Below are positions 17,184 through 25,396 of a stretch of 64,000 bases of DNA, one piece after another. How positions within the stretch are numbered: the stretch's first letter is position 1; each line of letters begins with the position of its first letter. This stretch comes from Thiocapsa bogorovii (GTDB lineage Bacteria > Pseudomonadota > Gammaproteobacteria > Chromatiales > Chromatiaceae), in contig NZ_CP089309.1 in the NCBI RefSeq assembly GCF_021228795.1, forward strand, positions 434,001 to 498,000. Direction: 5' to 3'. A program made the translations under genes and the position numbers. Below the pieces are notes generated by a model. It was given only the letters and a program-made list of their open reading frames with translations. It was not told the DNA's origin and ran no database searches.

Positions 17184-17650
17184 CGCTATGCCAGGCCCAT
17201 CGCGCCGAACTCTCCGATGCGCTGGCAGACCTGGCGAAACGGCCGCTCCAGATTCAGGACCTCGCCAACATCGGCAAAGAGGACCGGCGCATCCTCGATC
17301 AATTCGCCTACCGCAATACGCGACTCCAGGACGATATGGGCGCGCGACTTTTCCCGGCAGCGTTGCGGGCGCTTGGCGAGGACATTCACCCGATGTCGGT
17401 CTTGGATCGACTGAATCGCCTGGAGCAACTGGAATGGCTAGCCTCCGCCGAGGAGTGGATCGAACTACGGCGAATTCGCAATGAATTCACCCACGACTAT
17501 CCCGAATTGGCCGTGGAACGCTTCGACCGACTGCGGCTCGCGATCCGATCTGCTTGGCGATTGCTAGACATTCTGAATACCTTCGAGCAGTCCACGAGCG
17601 ACTACCGCTTAAACCTCGATTCACATGACGACGCTGCGGCAGATCCATAA
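17141..17650 (+). CDS. hepT: HepT-type HEPN ribonuclease toxin
   Basis: The 169-residue all-helical HEPN protein keeps the RNase motif R-x4-H-x-Y as RNEFTHDY (within IELRRIRNEFTHDYPE). The tyrosine of this motif is the residue that MntA modifies in characterised systems. All catalytic residues are present, so the toxin is probably active and the module functional. It is preceded by and overlaps the nucleotidyltransferase antitoxin. Confidence 0.85.
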   Translation: MCLEAERLALQQALTLCQAHRAELSDALADLAKRPLQIQDLANIGKEDRRILDQFAYRNTRLQDDMGARLFPAALRALGEDIHPMSVLDRLNRLEQLEWLASAEEWIELRRIRNEFTHDYPELAVERFDRLRLAIRSAWRLLDILNTFEQSTSDYRLNLDSHDDAAADP

Positions 17651-17855
17651 CACGATCAGAGCGAATACGCGGCACGGATCCACGCCGAGCGCAACGGCGG
17701 ATTGGCGACACTGAGGCCAAAATTGGTTTACATAAGTGCCATCGACACTGGCATCCGTACTGATCATCAGCTTGTCTCGGAACCTGCGGGACGCAAGCCT
17801 AAACTTGCAGATATCGGATGCCGGGTGTACCCGATCCGCGCGTGAGACCAAGCTC

Positions 17856-18602
17856 ATGAAAAATCGATCCAATCAACGATCCAGCCATGCGTCCTGCGAT
17901 CAGCCTCATCGCCTACTCAAGGCTGAGAAGATTATCCGCATCCTGGAAATTTTGCGTCCCCTGGCGGGCCAACACGTTCTGGAGATCGGCACCGGCTCCG
18001 GCGTCATCGCTGCAGCCCTTGCAGAACAGGTTGGACAAGATGGGGCAGTCACATCCGTCGACGTCGCTGATCAACGAATAGTTCAGGCCGGGTTCCAATT
18101 TCTGAGAATCGACGATGCCCATTTACCCCTGTCGACAGCATCCTTCGATCTCGTCATCTCCAATCAGGTCATCGAACACGTCGGAGACCGAACCGCACAA
18201 CTGACCCATCTGCGGGAGATTCATCGTGTGTTGAGAGTTAACGGCATCGGTTACCTCGCTGCTCCCAACCGCTGGGCCATCCTGGAGCCGCATTACCGGC
18301 TTCCGTTCCTGAGCTGGCTACCGCAACTGCTGGCCGACACCTACGTGAGAGCCGCTAGGAAAGGATCCTTATACGATTGTTACCCGCCCGGCCCACTAGA
18401 ACTCCGCCGCATGCTGCGAGCCGCCGATCTCAGGTGGGAGACGATGGCTGGTCAGGCGGTCAAGATCATGGCGGCGATTGACGACGGGCCATGGCTGAAC
18501 CGGGTTGCGGCACAAATGCCAGCGGTCGTGATTGATTCGCTGTCCGGCCTACTGCCAACAACGATTTTGATTCTAAGAACAGCGCAACCAACCTCATCAT
18601 GA
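17856..18602 (+). CDS. class I SAM-dependent methyltransferase
   Basis: A Rossmann-fold methyltransferase with motif I VLEIGTGSGVIAAAL, the post-I acidic VTSVDV and the motif IV-like FDLVISNQVIEHV. It resembles methyltransferase type 11 enzymes found in O-antigen and exopolysaccharide clusters. The frame is open from 17736, but the ATG at 17856 is the better start by family length (about 248 residues). The last codon and stop overlap the next gene (ATGA at 18599), indicating coupling. Confidence 0.75.
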   Translation: MKNRSNQRSSHASCDQPHRLLKAEKIIRILEILRPLAGQHVLEIGTGSGVIAAALAEQVGQDGAVTSVDVADQRIVQAGFQFLRIDDAHLPLSTASFDLVISNQVIEHVGDRTAQLTHLREIHRVLRVNGIGYLAAPNRWAILEPHYRLPFLSWLPQLLADTYVRAARKGSLYDCYPPGPLELRRMLRAADLRWETMAGQAVKIMAAIDDGPWLNRVAAQMPAVVIDSLSGLLPTTILILRTAQPTSS

Positions 18603-19633
18603 CCAACAAAACACCTCCGTCACCAGCTATTTGGTTTCCTGCTGTCCGCACCGGCACTGGAACGGACGTCTTCACGATCCGCCTGGGGGAAGCATTGAAC
18701 CGACGGGGCATCCGCTCCGAAATCGCTTGGCTACCCCGTCGCGCAGAGTACATGCCTTTGACAGTTAAATCGCCGAAGCCACCGACCTGGGCAAACATTA
18801 CACACGTCAATTCATGGCTTCATCCGCGCTTTCTTACTAAAACTTTACCGTTAGTCGTCACCGTTCATCATTCAGTGCACGATCTCGCTTTAACTCCATA
18901 TAAGAATCTCCCGCGTCGGCTATACCATCGCATCTGGGTCATGGCATGCGAAACCTCTAGCATCGCGAAGGCCAACGCCGTTACCACTGTAAGCCAATAC
19001 ACAGCCAACCAGGTTGTGCGGACATTTGGACGATCCGACACCGTTGTCATTCATAACTGGATCGACCTGGAACACTTCGCACCTGACCAGCGACAGACTC
19101 CTCACCACCCGTTTCGCCTTCTCTTTATCGGTACAGTGAGCCGTCGAAAAGGGGCTGATCTGTTGCCGGAAATCATGCGTAGGCTTGGTGGTGATTTTGA
19201 GCTGCTCTATAACGCCAAACCCGCGGATTTCGGTGCTGGTGCCAATCTCCCGATCAATATGATCGGTCTCGGGCGTCTTGATGGAGATAAAGCGCTCATC
19301 GATGCCTACCGCAATTGCGATGCCCTTTTGTTCCCGACCCGCATTGAGGGATTCGGTCTGGTCGCGCTGGAAGCCCAGGCTTGCCAGCGCCCGGTTATTG
19401 CAACCGATGGCTCTGCGTTACCGGAAGTTGTCGAACAAGGCCGAACGGGTATCCTTTGCCCCATCGATGATGTCGGCGCCTTTGTTGCCGCGGCGAGACG
19501 ACTCTGTGAGCAGATTACCGATTGGCAGCAGATGTCAGAAGCCGCGAGGGAGAGAGCAGTCCTAAACTTTGGGGAGGAAAGAGCGATTGATGCCTATATC
19601 AGTATGTATCGTCGACTGATCCAGACAGCCTGA
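18599..19633 (+). CDS. GT4 glycosyltransferase
   Basis: A 344-residue GT-B enzyme with the acceptor-side THVNSWLHPRFL and donor-side RLLFIGTVSRRKGADLL and EGFGLVALEAQACQRPVI, the E-x7-E motif of family 4. The N-terminal lobe is short, as in mannosyl- or rhamnosyl-transferases of polysaccharide clusters. It overlaps the preceding methyltransferase by four bases, so the two are in one operon. The substrate is unknown. Confidence 0.8.
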   Translation: MTNKTPPSPAIWFPAVRTGTGTDVFTIRLGEALNRRGIRSEIAWLPRRAEYMPLTVKSPKPPTWANITHVNSWLHPRFLTKTLPLVVTVHHSVHDLALTPYKNLPRRLYHRIWVMACETSSIAKANAVTTVSQYTANQVVRTFGRSDTVVIHNWIDLEHFAPDQRQTPHHPFRLLFIGTVSRRKGADLLPEIMRRLGGDFELLYNAKPADFGAGANLPINMIGLGRLDGDKALIDAYRNCDALLFPTRIEGFGLVALEAQACQRPVIATDGSALPEVVEQGRTGILCPIDDVGAFVAAARRLCEQITDWQQMSEAARERAVLNFGEERAIDAYISMYRRLIQTA

Positions 19634-19924
19634 ATGCTTGTCATGAAAAAGATCAGGCGTTACGCGAGGCGTCATTTTAATGGGTACGTTCTCCGGCTTG
19701 TCATACGATAGTCAGCAACCGCGGCGTGCGTCCGTGGGAGGCAAGACGTTACCGTTCCGCCAGCAATCGAAATTTATCGACTGGGACCTACTACCCATGC
19801 CCTCTGAGGCCGTCATAAATATTACCTATGCACAGACCCAACGTTACATGCTGCGAGTTGGGTTTGCACTTGAAGTGATGAAAGCGAAACAAGCGATCAA
19901 CGACTTCGGGATTTTGGAGCAGGT
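19634..19924 (+). other. spacer with a weak 82-codon frame
   Basis: A frame from 19680 to 19928 (ending INDFGILEQV) overlaps the flippase start by four bases, which hints at coupling, but its sequence matches no family I know. Just upstream a 22-codon piece beginning MKKIRRYARRHFNGYV (19642) stops early. This may be the relic of one small gene of the glycan cluster. Confidence 0.3.
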
Positions 19925-20142
19925 GTGAACTATTTTTTGGCGAACATGCTACGCTGGCGACCAGGCGCCTATCTTCGATCTAGCAGCGAACTCTTCGGCT
20001 GGCTCCTGCTCCGCGCAGCCGCGCAGATCACGAGTGTAGTGCTCCTCGCGAAGACACTTGGGGCAGAAGATTACGGGCTGTTCGTCACCGTGCTCGCCCT
20101 CGCCTCATTCTTCCCGCCGCTGGTTATCCTGGGCACGCCTGG
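19925..20142 (+). pseudogene. flippase (Wzx-like) gene, 5' part
   Basis: The frame encodes the first 73 residues of a polysaccharide flippase (LGAEDYGLFVTVLALASFF is the typical first-loop pattern). It is cut at 20142 by a transposon. Joining 20142 to 23613 restores one continuous frame through TPGIVLRDGARL to the 3' part. The whole protein would be about 414 residues, normal for Wzx. Without the flippase the cluster may fail to export its lipid-linked glycan, unless another flippase serves. Confidence 0.85.
20138..20142 (+). repeat. target-site duplication CCTGG, left
   Basis: The five bases CCTGG before the transposon end TGAG recur right after its other end at 23608-23612. The interrupted flippase frame needs exactly one copy. 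Confidence 0.85.
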
Positions 20143-20223
20143 TGAGCACGGCCACCTTCCCTGATGGTTATTTCCCCTTAAATCGTCATCTTTCATGAGG
20201 GCGAGCGGTGGGCCTCCCTCGGG

Positions 20224-20855
20224 GTGCTTGAACAACAGCACCCGTCGGGAGAGTCTCTTGTTTGCGAAGACAAAGAGACGCCATCAGTGTGCCACGCCGT
20301 CCTTGAAAGCCCCACGTTTTTCGCCTTGTTGCTGCACATCGACGAGGATCTCGCCGAGGCCGCCCGAGAGGCCGGTTGTCCCGCCTGCGGCGGCACGCTG
20401 CATCAGGCCGACTACCCCCGTAAACCGCGCGGCTGTCCGGAGCCATGGCGCGAGGCGTTCGCCACGCGTCGCAGCTTTTGCTGTGCGCAGTGTCGGCGAC
20501 GCCTGACGCCGCGCTCGGTGCGGTTCTTGGGCCGGCGGGTCTATCTCGGCCTCATCGTCGTGGTGGCCTGCGTGCGCCATAGCGGACATCACCCCAAAGC
20601 GGACGCCTTGGCCGCGACGTTGGCGGTCCCGATCCGCACCCTGCGGCGCTGGCAGACCTGGTGGCGGGAGCAGTTGGCGCAGACCCCGCTGTGGTGCAGC
20701 GCGCAGGGGGCTTTGTCCCGCCGGTGGATCTGCAGCAGGCGCCGGGGAGTCTGCTCGAGCGCTTCCTCGGCGATGCCGCGGACGCCCTGGTGGCGTTGCT
20801 GCGCTTTTTGAGTCCCTTGACGAGTCGTTCGTGCAGGCTGCACGAGGGCGGCTGA
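20224..20855 (+). pseudogene. DUF6431 zinc-ribbon protein, frameshifted
   Basis: The first part (FFALLLHIDEDLAEAAREA, then CPACGGTLHQADYPRKPRG and a CCAQCRRR pair) is DUF6431, a zinc-ribbon family found in front of this kind of transposase. From the G-run at about 20706-20710 the expected C-terminus (GFVPPVDLQQAPGSLLERF to LLRFLSPLT) continues in another frame and ends at 20855, while the first frame runs to 20811. One indel separates them; it is either a mutation or a sequence error. The GTG at 20224 may not be the true start. Confidence 0.65.
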
Positions 20856-20951
20856 CGCCACGCAGAGGATGCAGCTCGAAGGCGCCGGGGCACCCGGCTA
20901 GGCTGGTCGCGAAGGTGTCGGAACCCCCGGCGCCGTGGCCGGGAGACCCCT

Positions 20952-22397
20952 ATGCCGACCCCCGTGGAGGTTCCGCAACGCGAGCGTTGGGCCCGCGTGC
21001 GCTTTGCGATCATCGGACCCTTGCTCGCCGCCCCGCCGTCGGACGGCGAGTTGCAGGCGGCACTCGCCGCCTTGGCCGCCAAGACCTGGCGCCATCCCGT
21101 CACCGGCCTGGATGTTCGGTTCGGTGTGTCGACCCTCGAGCGCTGGTACTACGCCGCGCGCGCCGCGCCCGATCCGGTGGCGGTGCTGCGCAATCGCGTG
21201 CGCGCCGATCGCGGGGCCTTCCCGAGCGTGCTGCCCGCCGCCCGCGAGGCCCTGCAGGCGCAGTACCGCGATCATCCCGGCTGGACCGCCCAGCTGCATC
21301 GCGACAACCTGGCCGCGACCCTCGCCGGCACCGCCACCCCGGTGCCGTCCTATCCGAGCGTGCGGCGCTACTTGAAGGCCCACGGGATGGTGCGCCGCGC
21401 CACCCCCAAGCGCGACACCGCCGGCGCGCTGGCCGCGCGCGATCGCCTGGAGCAGCGCGAGGTGCGCAGCTTCGAGGTCGAGCACGTCTCGGCGCTCTGG
21501 CACCTGGATTTCCATCACGGCTCGCGCAAGGTGCTCACGGCGGCCGGAACCTGGCTCACGCCGTTGCTGTTCGGGGTCATCGACGATCGCTCGCGCTTGG
21601 TCTGTCACCTGCAGTGGTACACCAACGAGACCGCCGAGGTGCTGGTGCACGGGCTGTCGCAGGCGTTCATGAAGCGCGGCCTGCCGCGCGCCCTGATGAC
21701 CGACAACGGCGCGGCGATGCTGGCCGAGGAGACGACCGCCGGATTGGCCCGTCTGGGCGTCCTGCATCAGACCACCTTGCCCTATTCGCCCTATCAGAAC
21801 GCCAAGCAGGAGGCCTTTTGGGGCCGCGTGGAAGGCCGCCTGATGGCGATGCTCGAAGGCGAGTCCGGGCTCACGCTGCAGGCCCTCAACCACGCCACCC
21901 AGGCCTGGGTCGAGCAGGAGTATCACCGCAGCACCCATTCGGAATTGGCCACTACGCCGCTGGCGCGCTATCTGGAGGGCCCGACCGTGGCGCGCCCCTG
22001 CCCGGACGCCGCCGCCTTGCGCGCGGCCTTCCGCATCGAGGTCGCACGACGCCAACGCCGGGCCGACGGCACCGTCAGCCTGGCCGGCATCCGCCTGGAA
22101 ATCCCCGCACGCTACCGCGCCCTGGAGACGGTGCATCTGCGTTACGCGCGCTGGGATCTGGCCCATGTCGATCTGGTGGATCCGCACAGCGGTGCGATCT
22201 TGAGCCCCCTGCGTCCGCTGGATAAGGCCGCCAATGCCGGGGAGGCCCGCCGTGCGCTGGTGCCCGGCGCACCGGTGCCGCAACCGAGCACACCGAGCGG
22301 GATGGCGCCGCTGCTGCGCCAGCTCCTCGAGACCCATGCCGCGACCGGCTTGCCGCCGGCCTATCTGCCCCTGAACACCGCCGAGGACACCCGATGA
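20952..22397 (+). CDS. DDE (rve-type) transposase
   Basis: The 481-residue enzyme has an N-terminal DNA-binding part (about 1-160) and an integrase core with the acidic triad: WHLDFHHG (first Asp), ALMTDNGAAM (second Asp) and QNAKQEAFWGRVE (Glu). A beta-barrel-like C-terminus follows. It cuts and joins the element ends with help of the ATPase encoded next, with a four-base ATGA overlap. All three catalytic residues are present, so the element may still be mobile. Confidence 0.9.
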   Translation: MPTPVEVPQRERWARVRFAIIGPLLAAPPSDGELQAALAALAAKTWRHPVTGLDVRFGVSTLERWYYAARAAPDPVAVLRNRVRADRGAFPSVLPAAREALQAQYRDHPGWTAQLHRDNLAATLAGTATPVPSYPSVRRYLKAHGMVRRATPKRDTAGALAARDRLEQREVRSFEVEHVSALWHLDFHHGSRKVLTAAGTWLTPLLFGVIDDRSRLVCHLQWYTNETAEVLVHGLSQAFMKRGLPRALMTDNGAAMLAEETTAGLARLGVLHQTTLPYSPYQNAKQEAFWGRVEGRLMAMLEGESGLTLQALNHATQAWVEQEYHRSTHSELATTPLARYLEGPTVARPCPDAAALRAAFRIEVARRQRRADGTVSLAGIRLEIPARYRALETVHLRYARWDLAHVDLVDPHSGAILSPLRPLDKAANAGEARRALVPGAPVPQPSTPSGMAPLLRQLLETHAATGLPPAYLPLNTAEDTR

Positions 22398-23239
22398 ATG
22401 CGCGACTGCTCGCCCTCTACGGCCTGAAATGGCATCCCTTCTCCTCGGAGCTGCCGATCGAGGCGCTCTACATCCCCCCGCGCGTGGAACACTTCCTGTG
22501 GCGCATCGAACAGGCGCAGATCCGCGAAGGCGGGTTTGCGATGATCCACGGCGAACCGGGCACCGGCAAAAGCGTCGTGCTGCGTCTGCTCGCCGAGCGT
22601 CTCGCCCGGCTCCCGGATCTGAGCGTCGGCGCCATCGATCATCCGCAAAGCAGCCTCGGGGATTTCTACCGCGAGCTCGGCGAGCTGTTCGCCGTGCCGC
22701 TGCGTCCGCACAACCGCTGGGGCGGTTTCAAGGCGCTGCGTGCCACCTGGCTCGGCCATCTGCAGACCACCCGCCGGCGCGCCGTGCTGCTCGTGGACGA
22801 GGCCCAGGAGATGAGCCCCGCCGTGCTCAACGAGCTGCGCCTGCTCGCCAGCGCCCGCTTCGACTCCCAACCGCTGCTGTGCGTCGTCCTCGCCGGGGAT
22901 ACCCGCCTCACCGATCACCTGCGCCGCGAGGAGCTGCTGCCCCTGGGCTCGCGCATCCGCACCCGTCTGGCCACCGAGCATGCGCGCCGCGAGGAGCTGC
23001 TCGCCTGCCTGCAACACCTGTGCGCCAGCGCCGGCAACGCCGCCCTCATGAGCGAGCCCCTGCAACACACCCTCTGCGACCACGCCGCCGGCAACTACCG
23101 CATCCTCACCACCCTGGCCGCCGAGTTGCTCGCCGTCGCCGCCCAAACCGAGCGCCCCCACCTCGACGAGGCGCTCTTCCTCGAGGTCTTCACCCCGCCC
23201 ACCACCGCCACCCCGCGGCGGGCCGCCCTGCCACGTTGA
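22394..23239 (+). CDS. ExeA/TniB-like AAA+ ATPase of the transposon
   Basis: The 281-residue ATPase has Walker A HGEPGTGKSVVLRLL, Walker B VLLVDEAQEMS and sensor-type CVVLAGDTRLTDHL. Transposon ATPases of this type (TniB, IstB, MuB) choose target DNA and activate the DDE transposase. It starts inside the stop of the transposase gene, so the two are made together. ExeA-like ATPases of secretion systems share the fold, but the context settles the role. Confidence 0.88.
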   Translation: MNARLLALYGLKWHPFSSELPIEALYIPPRVEHFLWRIEQAQIREGGFAMIHGEPGTGKSVVLRLLAERLARLPDLSVGAIDHPQSSLGDFYRELGELFAVPLRPHNRWGGFKALRATWLGHLQTTRRRAVLLVDEAQEMSPAVLNELRLLASARFDSQPLLCVVLAGDTRLTDHLRREELLPLGSRIRTRLATEHARREELLACLQHLCASAGNAALMSEPLQHTLCDHAAGNYRILTTLAAELLAVAAQTERPHLDEALFLEVFTPPTTATPRRAALPR

Positions 23240-23257
23240 CCGACTCGGAGCACCACC

Positions 23258-23476
23258 ATGCCGCAGCCCGACACCACCCTGCAGCCATTCTTCTGGCCAC
23301 CCCTGTCCGATGACGCGGTCCTCGCCATCCGGGAGGTCCTCTTCCGACTGACCGATCAGTTCGAGACCCGCTACGCCTCCCAAATCCGCGATGCCGAACG
23401 CGACGACAACCGGCCTCGCGACCACCAACCGGACCTGTTCGACGGACCGGATTTCGACGATCCCCTGTTGTTCTGA
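23258..23476 (+). CDS. small acidic protein of the transposon
   Basis: A 72-residue frame follows the ATPase by 18 bases (PFFWPPLSDDAVLAIREVL, then an acidic end DGPDFDDPLLF). It lies well inside the element and is transcribed with the other transposon genes. I recognise no domain. It could be an accessory or regulatory factor. Confidence 0.5.
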   Translation: MPQPDTTLQPFFWPPLSDDAVLAIREVLFRLTDQFETRYASQIRDAERDDNRPRDHQPDLFDGPDFDDPLLF

Positions 23477-23607
23477 GTCCCGTCACCGCGCTTGATCCAC
23501 CTCGCGCCGCCGGCCCATACCCCGGCCGCGCGAGACCGCGGGAGCGCTTCGCCGACCCCCATCACGCAACTTGATCACGCCACCATCAAAATCGCTGACC
23601 GCACTCA

Positions 23608-23612
23608 CCTGG
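23608..23612 (+). repeat. target-site duplication CCTGG, right
   Basis: This is the second copy of the five-base duplication, directly after the transposon end CTCA. Confidence 0.85.
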
Positions 23613-24636
23613 CATCGTCCTGCGTGACGGTGCCCGACTGCCCGAGGCTCTGCCTGCACTCCTTCATGCATCGGTTGACGTGTGGAGGCATACCCTGCTC
23701 CTCTTCACCCCGCTTGCCCTCGGAATCGTCTGGCTGGCCCTGCCGCAGACGGCACACTTCCCCGCCATCGCGGCCTTGGTTACTGCTGAAATAGCGAGCG
23801 GCTCACTGACAGAGCTAGTCGGCCGCGCAGAACAGGCCCGGCATCACACCCGAAATTTCGGTCTTATCAGCGCCGGGCTAATTCTGACTCGGCTCGCCGC
23901 CCTAGGCGTCTACCTAATGCTGGCCACGCCATCCCCACAAGGCTGGATGCTCACCTACGCAGCAGCGAGTCTCCTTTTCACTGCGGTGCTTTGGGGGTGG
24001 ATGAAGCGCCACTACCCTGCATCCGACCGCGAGAGGCTATATTCCCCTTTGACACTCATACGAGACGGCCTGCCCTTCCTCACGGGGGCTCTATCATTTC
24101 GCCTGCAGGCTGAATTCAACAAGCCGGTGTTGGCCCAACTAGGCTATGCTCAGGCCGGGCAGTTTGGCTTGGCGCAACGTGCCATTGATTTGGCGAGCCT
24201 TCCGCTCGTCGCCCTGCAGGAAGCCTTGTGGCCGCGGGTGTTCGTCAGTTCTAATCCTAAGCGACGTTTGCTCGTTACCGGAGCGGCACTGGTTGCTATC
24301 GCTCTCTGCGGAGGCGCGATACTGGTTCTGCTCGCACCGTGGTTACCGCGGTTTTTAGGCGACGACTTTGCGCCCGCGGCAGAGATTCTGATGTGGATGG
24401 CTGGCCTGCCGGCGCTGCAGGTAGTGCGCAGCTTAAGTCATGTTTATCTCTTGACTAACGAATGCCATATTGCACTGACAGCTAGCCTAATCGCTGGCAC
24501 CTTGGCCAGCATTTTCATGACAGCGTGGTTAATCGGCTCACATGGTTTGCCTGGCGCCGTTATTGCTTTTTATGGTACGGAGATCGCCTTATGCTTGACC
24601 GCTTGGCTATTTCCTCGTCTTCCCAAGAAAATTTGA
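23613..24636 (+). pseudogene. flippase (Wzx-like) gene, 3' part
   Basis: The 3' part supplies about 340 residues with ten hydrophobic segments, including WRHTLLLFTPLALGIVW and IRDGLPFLTGALSFRLQ, the latter typical of the second half of Wzx/MATE-like flippases. In-frame translation from 23613 (IVLRDGARLPEALPALL) joins the 5' part at 19925-20142. An ATG-like restart inside could give a truncated protein lacking the first two helices, which is unlikely to work. The methyltransferase gene follows seven bases later. Confidence 0.85.
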
Positions 24637-24642
24637 GGTTCC

Positions 24643-25396
24643 ATGAACGATACGTCGAAAGAATTATTTCAACAGTATGCTCGCCACTACAAAAAAATGG
24701 CATTTCGTGAACGCCTACCTGACGATCTCGAACGCATAAAAAGGGATCGCCTACCGCGCTGGATTGACACAATCCCCCACGAAGCACGAATCCTCGATGC
24801 GGGATGCGCCCAGGGCCATCTATTGACAGCGCTTTCCCGCGTCGGCTTTAGAGATTTGACGGGCGTGGAGATCTCCAATCAATTGCTCGAAATAGCAACG
24901 ATTCGACTGCAAGACCGGGCGAAGCTAATTCACGCTGACTTGATAGATTTTCTAGCCGATGCTCCACCAAAATCTTTCGATATCGTATTTTTTCACGACG
25001 TATTAGAGCACATTCCAAGAGACCGGACTGTAGAAACGCTGCGCCGTTTTTATCGGCTTCTTGCACCGCTTGGCCGCCTAAGTATACGCACACCTAACCT
25101 TGCTTGTATCGTCGGCCCATTCGATGCTTCCCTCGATTTCACTCACGCCACTAACTTTACGGAATTTTCTTTAATACAGGTATTAGAAGCAGCCGGCTTT
25201 AATCCTGACAACATCGTCCTAGAATCCCAGGCACCACGTCTCTTTTGGTCGTCTAGAAAACCCCACCGAGCGTTGCTTCGCTTGCTCAATCGGGGACGCT
25301 GGCATTTGAACAATGCATCCCATCGTGGTATTTATTTTCTGAACGATTTCCCTTCCCCTACGGTATTCGACCCAAACCTTTTGGCAGTTGTCTGTA
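24643..25396 (+). CDS. class I methyltransferase, stop codon displaced by IS insertion
   Basis: The methyltransferase has motif I ILDAGCAQGHLLTAL and FDIVFFHDVLEHIPRD, as in methyltransferase type 11/12 proteins of glycan clusters. An IS element sits in the second-last codon. Removing it and one GTA copy gives TGT AAA TGA, an original end of ...VVCK. As it stands the frame runs on through the entire IS in a foreign phase to 27183, adding nearly 600 unrelated residues. The catalytic domain is whole, but the tail may destabilise it. Confidence 0.75.

Larger units (their letters stand above)
20143..23607 (+). mobile_element. 3465-bp DDE transposase/ATPase transposon
   Basis: The element begins TGAGCACGGCCACC and ends with the imperfect complement (reverse strand TGAGTGCGGTCAGC). 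Both ends have TGATGGT at positions 20-26; 17 of 26 terminal bases match. It is flanked by CCTGG duplications. Genes in order are a DUF6431 zinc-ribbon gene, a DDE integrase-type transposase, an ExeA/TniB-like ATPase and a small acidic gene. The TG...CA ends, five-base duplication and transposase-ATPase pair place it in the broad Tn552/Tn5053/IS21-like group. GC is much higher than in the split flippase. Confidence 0.85.

Noticed and set aside
20898-22337. Long minus-strand frame (479 codons) opposite the transposase
   Set aside because: It is the antisense shadow of a GC-rich DDE transposase gene with clear catalytic motifs; its own sequence has no family-like pattern.
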